42,736 nt of DNA, from assembly GCA_937901125.1 (NCBI GenBank), contig CALCGT010000048.1, positions 1 through 42,736 on the forward strand. Reading direction: 5' to 3'. This stretch comes from an uncultured Clostridia bacterium (GTDB lineage Bacteria; Bacillota; Clostridia; Lachnospirales; Anaerotignaceae). This document shows positions 38,614-42,736 of the stretch, piece by piece (position 1 is the stretch's first letter; every line of letters starts with the position of its first letter). The notes below the pieces were generated by a model. The model ran no database searches. It was not told the DNA's origin and saw only the letters and a list, made by a program, of their open reading frames with translations. A program made the position numbers and the translations under genes.

Positions 38614-39709
38614 GGGCTTTTCCTCCTTTCCCAGCAAAAAGCAGCAATATCAATGGTACGATCACCAGATAGATGAGATTGAGAAAGGGGGCAGCCTGCA
38701 TCCGCAAATAATAGGCCGTGGAAAGATTCCCTGGAAGGAAGGATGCGGCAAATACCGCCGCCAGCCAGACCCAAAGCCATGTTTTTCGCTTCGTTTCCTG
38801 CTGACAGCACAGCTGCACCCCCAGCAGAGAGCCAAAAAACAGGGTGCCCGAAAGGAACACAGATACGGACGCCATCCAAAACCAAAGAAGCAGAACATCC
38901 TGTCGGGTCAGGAATACGCCTGTAAAGCTGACCCGTTCCATCATCTGCAGGGAGGGCAGCAGCTTTTCCGAAAGTACCCCTTCCCCATAAACCGCCAAAC
39001 AAAGGAACACCATAGCCGCCACCACCAGCCCCGTCAAGGCACTGCTTTTCAGGACAGCAGAAGGGGCGCGGGCAGGCCGTTTCAAATCGGGATAAATAAA
39101 ATAGAGGAAGGTCAGCCCCTGAAAGACGATGCTCATGGCGGCGACACCACCCCCGATTTCCGAAACAGAGGGCAGTTTCAAGGGCAGGATACGATGGTAT
39201 TGGGATGAAATGGCAACGGCAATGAGAATAATCGCCAAGGGGATGGCGACCAAAAAGAATAATATTTCCGCTGTCCGCCCCCGACATTCCGTCCCCTGGG
39301 CTGCCAAAGAACCTGCCACTGCCAATACCACCAAAGAAATGACCCAAACCGGCGTGGTAGGCAGCATAGAACGGCAGACGATCTCACTAAAGATACGCAA
39401 TTCCAGCATGCCATCCAACAAAAGCTTCCCCACTAAACCAACAAGAACGATCGTTCCAAAAAAATTCCCGAAGCACCCACGGCACCAATCCACTACCGTG
39501 CCCTGGGGCAGCCTTTTGCCCACTGACGTTAGCAGCAAAGAGAGCACCACAAACACCGCTCCACTGAGCAGAGCCACCACCCAGCAAGCCCTGCCACTAA
39601 GGTGTGCCAATTCCCCGGGCAGGAAAAGGACTGTCGTGCCGAAGCAATCCAGCAATAATAATGCCTGCAGCTGTCGGAGGGAAATTTTTCGATTTTCCGC
39701 AAACATCAT
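38606..39709 (-). CDS. gerAB: Spore germination permease-like protein GerAB
   Basis: A 367-residue membrane protein with ten predicted helices, of the APC-like GerAB family. It opens with ISLRQLQALLLLDCFGTTVL and ends with an Ala/Lys/Val tail. GerAB binds the germinant. Both gene borders overlap its neighbours (ATGA with gerAA, 8 bases with gerAC), as expected of a receptor operon. The ligand cannot be predicted. Confidence 0.9.
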   Translation of the reverse strand: MMFAENRKISLRQLQALLLLDCFGTTVLFLPGELAHLSGRACWVVALLSGAVFVVLSLLLTSVGKRLPQGTVVDWCRGCFGNFFGTIVLVGLVGKLLLDGMLELRIFSEIVCRSMLPTTPVWVISLVVLAVAGSLAAQGTECRGRTAEILFFLVAIPLAIILIAVAISSQYHRILPLKLPSVSEIGGGVAAMSIVFQGLTFLYFIYPDLKRPARAPSAVLKSSALTGLVVAAMVFLCLAVYGEGVLSEKLLPSLQMMERVSFTGVFLTRQDVLLLWFWMASVSVFLSGTLFFGSLLGVQLCCQQETKRKTWLWVWLAAVFAASFLPGNLSTAYYLRMQAAPFLNLIYLVIVPLILLLFAGKGGKAHV

Positions 39710-41178
39710 TTTTCCCCCTTTCTCATCCGCTCAGAAGAACGGGTAAAGATGGGTCTGCCCTTCATTTTGGACAAAGGCAGGCGGAAAATACTGTCCTCCC
39801 AGTCCATATCGTCGTTAACGGAGGAGGAGCAGAAGGGATAGAGATAGGGAATGCCATAGGAGGTCAGGCTGGCAAGGTGGGCCAGCAGCAGCAGGAGAGC
39901 CGCCCAGACCCCGAAAATCCCAAACACCGATGCCAAAAGAATCACTAGATATTTGCTGAGCCGCAGCCCCGAAACGATGGAAACATTGGGGATCACAAAA
40001 GAACAGATGCCCGTCAGGGCGGAAACGATAACCACCGCAGGGCTCACAAGACCAGCTTCCACGGCAGCAGAGCCGATGATAATGCCCCCGACGATACCGA
40101 TGGTGGAGCTGACAGGCGAAGGCAGGCGAATGCCAGCTTCCCGCAAAAGTTCAAAGGCCAGCTCCATGATAAGGACTTCCCCAATGACGGAAAAGGGGAT
40201 GGCTGCCCTAGTCGCCGCCACCTTCAGCGCCAAAGCCGTAGGCATCAGCTGGGGATGATACACAGAAAAAGCGATATACAGCCCCGGCAACGTCACCGCC
40301 AGAAAGGCTGCCCCATAGCGGATGAGCCGAATGAAACTCATGATCTCCCAACGGTCATAATAATCCTCTGCTGCCTGAAAAAAGGTATTCAATGTGGCAG
40401 GCAGGAGGATGGCATAGGGGGTATTATCCACCAGAAGGGCCACCCGCCCCTCCAACAGAGACGATGCCGTCTTATCAGGTCGCTCCGTCATTTGCAACTG
40501 GGGAAAGGGAGAATACTGCCGTTTTTCCAGAAGCTGTTCCGCATAGCCGCTATCGGGAAGGTGATCCAAATCCATATTATCCAGCTGCTGTTCCACCTTT
40601 TTCAGGATTTCCGGGCGGACAAGATCTTCCATATACATCAGAGCAATGTCGGTTTTGCTGCGCCTGCCCACCTTTTTCCGTTTTAGTTTCAGCTTCGTGT
40701 CTCGAATCCGTCTGCGAGTCAGCACTACGTTTACAGACATCAACTCCGTAAAGGCATCCTTTGGCCCCTGCACCACCACCTCTGTCTCCGCCTTATTGAC
40801 ACCACGTGAGGGAAAGCCTTTGGTGGATGCCTGCAGAGCAAAATCGTTTCCATTCATTAAAATAGCCGTATCCCCCAAAAGGACGGCATCATAGACCTGC
40901 TGCAGCGTGGTGATCTTGCTCATTTCCCCAATGGAAATAACTTCATCCATGAGACTTTGTAGCAGCCCTTCTGTCCCTTGCATTTCACACCGCGCCATCA
41001 CATTGGTCATAATAAAATCCTGAATGGCATCCCCATCCACGATATTGTCTGTATAAATTAAAAACAGCGTCCCCTCGCCGCCATGGATACGGAATTCCCG
41101 CATGATGATATCGCCGCAATCCCGAAAGGCTTCTTTGATCGCCGCTGTATTCTTCGCCAAATCCTTGCTGATCTGCAT
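39706..41178 (-). CDS. gerAA: Spore germination protein GerAA
   Basis: A 490-residue member of the GerA/Spore_GerA family. The soluble N-terminal half spans about 1-270. The hallmark SLLEGRVALLVDNTPYAILL lies near 240-260. Five or so membrane helices follow, with PFSVIGEVLIMELAFELLRE and SAAVEAGLVSPAVVIVSALT. It assembles into the oligomeric ion channel that opens on germination. The ATG follows GGTGAAGG closely, and a sigma-G-like promoter lies 26-54 bases upstream. It is the first gene of gerAA-gerAB-gerAC. Confidence 0.93.
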   Translation of the reverse strand: MQISKDLAKNTAAIKEAFRDCGDIIMREFRIHGGEGTLFLIYTDNIVDGDAIQDFIMTNVMARCEMQGTEGLLQSLMDEVISIGEMSKITTLQQVYDAVLLGDTAILMNGNDFALQASTKGFPSRGVNKAETEVVVQGPKDAFTELMSVNVVLTRRRIRDTKLKLKRKKVGRRSKTDIALMYMEDLVRPEILKKVEQQLDNMDLDHLPDSGYAEQLLEKRQYSPFPQLQMTERPDKTASSLLEGRVALLVDNTPYAILLPATLNTFFQAAEDYYDRWEIMSFIRLIRYGAAFLAVTLPGLYIAFSVYHPQLMPTALALKVAATRAAIPFSVIGEVLIMELAFELLREAGIRLPSPVSSTIGIVGGIIIGSAAVEAGLVSPAVVIVSALTGICSFVIPNVSIVSGLRLSKYLVILLASVFGIFGVWAALLLLLAHLASLTSYGIPYLYPFCSSSVNDDMDWEDSIFRLPLSKMKGRPIFTRSSERMRKGEK

Positions 41179-41203
41179 ACCTTCACCGCCTATACTTTTT
41201 TCC

Positions 41204-41232
41204 TAGTTTGCGGAAAAAAAGGAAAACTATGC
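41204..41232 (-). promoter_or_regulatory. Candidate sigma-G promoter of the gerA operon
   Basis: On the minus strand GCATA (41228-41232), a 17-base spacer and CAAACTA (41204-41210). This fits the forespore consensus GHATR / CATNHTA in all but one -10 base. It begins right after the T tract of the upstream terminator. Confidence 0.6.
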
Positions 41233-41239
41233 AAAAGAA

Positions 41240-41276
41240 AAAGCCCTGAACCCTTTCGTTCAGAGCTTTTTGCTTT
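41240..41276. terminator. Terminator of the TolC-family gene
   Basis: AAGCCCTGAAC and GTTCAGAGCTT form a nearly perfect stem with A/T runs outside. On the minus strand it ends in TTTTTCTTTT. Confidence 0.85.
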
Positions 41277-41284
41277 TGATTTCA

Positions 41285-42469
41285 TTAAGACTGGCTGCTA
41301 CTGCCCAGCAGGCTGGGATTTTCGAAGGTAAATACCAGCATATCGTGATTATAGGCATTCTGTCTCAAGGCAATCTCTGCTTTCAGAACACCCATTCGCG
41401 CCTGTTCCACGGCTGTTTTTGTCACATTGCCTGCCTGATAGCTTACCTGTACCGCACGATAATCCGCCTGCGCCTTTGTCAGGTCTGCCTGGGCAGAGAT
41501 ATAGGCTGTTTCCAGCTGCTGGATCTGCAAATACGCATTGCGAATAGCCAACGCCTTATCCTCCTTCGCTGTTTTCAGGGCACGCTTCGCCTGGTCGTAA
41601 CTCAGGTCATTTTTCTTTGCGGAGGAACCATTGTCGGATTCTGCCAGATAGTTCTTGTCAAATTTTGCGCTTTCCAGCTTTAGTTCCGCCATCTGGATGG
41701 TCAGATCATTATTTGTTTTCTCATTGATATACTGATCCATGGTCTTGGTCATCTCATAGGGTTCATAGGATACATCATACACAAAGGTGAACCGTTGATC
41801 GGTTCTTTCGCCCATAAGGTTATTCAGCTTGATATATTCCTGTTCCAATTTTGCTTCCAGCTGTTTCACAGTATCCTGAGCCTGATTTGCGGCGATCTCT
41901 AGCTGATCCAGGTTATATTTGCTCAGCAGCCCCAAGCTATACTTTGTCTGCCCCTGCTGATACAATTTTTTCTGCATATTCGCATTTTCCTGCACCAATT
42001 GCAGATTGTCCAAATCGCTGAGGATCGTTGTAAAATAAGATTTTACTGTCACTTCCAATGCCAGCTCTGTCAATTTGCGGCCGATGCTGTTCTGCTGCAT
42101 GCCCATATCTGTCTGGAATGCTGCAGAAGTCACTGCCCACCAGCCATCATTGACCCATTTCTGGTAATCATAAGTAGGCATATTGAAATACCCTGTATCC
42201 CACAGGTCTTCCTTGGTTTCCTGCAGGAAATCGGCAGTATCCTGGATATCTCGCAGATCGGGGCTATGTTTTTTCGCCTTCGCCAAGGCTTCTTCATAGG
42301 TCAGCGTGGGCAGAGGAGCAACTTCTTCTGTTTTTTCCACCACAGGGGCTACCTGTACCCCCTGCTGTTGTGCAGAAAGAGCTTCTGCTGCAAAAACCTG
42401 TGTGCTGCACAGACTCATAGACAGAGCCAACGCCAGCGCACCTTTCGCCTTATATAAAATTGCTTTCAT
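41285..42469 (-). CDS. TolC-family outer membrane efflux-like protein
   Basis: A 394-residue exported protein. A Sec signal peptide (cleavage near VFA-AEA, residue 28) is followed by a Val/Pro/Glu linker. Two long helical repeats follow at about 55-240 and 255-385. They resemble TolC helical barrels: LTYEEALAKAKKHSPDLRDI starts the first, and AYLQIQQLETAYISAQADLT with VSYQAGNVTKTAVEQARM ends the second. TolC proteins normally cross an outer membrane, which this apparent monoderm lacks. No pump partners are adjacent. It could be a wall- or membrane-associated helical protein. Start: ATG after TGGAGG. Confidence 0.8.
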   Translation of the reverse strand: MKAILYKAKGALALALSMSLCSTQVFAAEALSAQQQGVQVAPVVEKTEEVAPLPTLTYEEALAKAKKHSPDLRDIQDTADFLQETKEDLWDTGYFNMPTYDYQKWVNDGWWAVTSAAFQTDMGMQQNSIGRKLTELALEVTVKSYFTTILSDLDNLQLVQENANMQKKLYQQGQTKYSLGLLSKYNLDQLEIAANQAQDTVKQLEAKLEQEYIKLNNLMGERTDQRFTFVYDVSYEPYEMTKTMDQYINEKTNNDLTIQMAELKLESAKFDKNYLAESDNGSSAKKNDLSYDQAKRALKTAKEDKALAIRNAYLQIQQLETAYISAQADLTKAQADYRAVQVSYQAGNVTKTAVEQARMGVLKAEIALRQNAYNHDMLVFTFENPSLLGSSSQS

Positions 42470-42505
42470 ATTCCAACCTCCATTTATCGTTTTAAACTAA
42501 AACTA

Positions 42506-42511
42506 ATTATA
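42506..42511 (-). promoter_or_regulatory. -10 element of the TolC-family gene
   Basis: A perfect TATAAT on the minus strand, 37 bases before the ATG, in a very AT-rich stretch. The -35 element is weak or absent. Confidence 0.5.
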
Positions 42512-42613
42512 TCATATTATCAAAAAAAATCCAGTACATTAATGATTTCTTAATGGAAATTTTCTTGTAAATTCAAGAAGTTTTGCAGTAGCGGAAAATG
42601 TTTTCAGAATATG

Positions 42614-42643
42614 AAAAAAGAGACCTCCCTTTTGGGAGGTCTC
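42614..42643 (-). terminator. Terminator of the edge stalk-domain gene
   Basis: GAGACCTCCC and GGGAGGTCTC pair perfectly around AAAA, followed on the minus strand by a run of T. Confidence 0.9.
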
Positions 42644-42682
42644 TCAGAATATCTACCTATTCAGTTTAACCGAAGGATCAAA

Positions 42683-42736
42683 TTATTTCTGATTGCCATT
42701 CAGTGTAGCTGTCTTTGTAGCTGCATCCCATGTGAT
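42683..42736 (-). CDS. C-terminal end of a stalk-domain protein (partial)
   Basis: The last 17 codons of a minus-strand gene that enters from beyond the window: ITWDAATKTATLNGNQK and a TAA stop. The ITWDAATKTATL pattern is the final strand of copper amine oxidase N-terminal-like (stalk) domains, as in the frameshifted gene at 14370-15310. A terminator follows 40 bases later, so it is separate from the TolC-family gene. Nothing else can be said from this piece. Confidence 0.6.
   Translation of the reverse strand: MTWDAATKTATLNGNQK

Overview
The window comes from an endospore-forming, anaerobic member of the Clostridia, probably a Lachnospirales or Anaerotignum-like lineage. The evidence is a complete six-gene Rnf complex, a GerA-type germinant receptor operon next to spoIIR, the clostridial mreBCD-mrdA-minCDE-rodA-mgsA gene order, a T-box in front of alaS, strong AGGAGG ribosome binding sites and several GTG/TTG starts. 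The genus is an inference. No tRNA, rRNA or CRISPR array was seen.

Layout. 1-186: a fusion of two mobile-element remnants on the minus strand (the start of a RepA_N-type replication initiator joined to a piece of IS256-family transposase). 526-4880: a TRAP transporter operon dctPQM (minus) followed by a possible 29-residue peptide gene, and a divergent GntR/FCD regulator (plus). 4979-8964: an accessory patch with an unknown lipoprotein coupled to a shortened large serine recombinase, a small zinc-ribbon membrane protein, a subtilase remnant that has lost two catalytic residues, an unknown 142-residue protein and an XRE regulator. 9692-12584: brnQ, then an ECF sigma factor with its RsiV-like anti-sigma factor. 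12660-15310: a COG2509-type FAD dehydrogenase behind a structured leader, and a frameshifted stalk-domain protein. 15367-21354 (minus): alaS with a T-box, a MocR-type regulator and rpoN. 21848-26826: rnfCDGEAB. 26978-36769: a DUF4321 protein, mreBCD, PBP2, minCDE, rodA, an MgsA-like gene and a DUF1294 protein. 36808-41178 (minus): gerAA-gerAB-gerAC-spoIIR with sporulation-type promoters. 41285-42736 (minus): a TolC-family protein and the last codons of another stalk-domain protein.

How the parts fit. Rnf couples ferredoxin oxidation to NAD reduction and ion pumping. The TRAP system and BrnQ would use the resulting ion gradient to import an organic acid and branched-chain amino acids. The central block joins cell elongation (MreBCD, PBP2, RodA) with division-site choice (MinCDE). 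The ger/spoIIR block acts in the forespore.

The observations most worth a second look are: an MgsA-like protein whose positions equivalent to E. coli Asp71, His98 and Asp101 are Glu, Tyr and Glu; a tandemly duplicated module and a possible Cys/His metal site in PBP2; a TolC-family protein in an apparently single-membrane spore former; and a serine recombinase cut off before its zinc ribbon and translationally coupled to a lipoprotein. I did not find a clear new multi-gene defence or mobile system.
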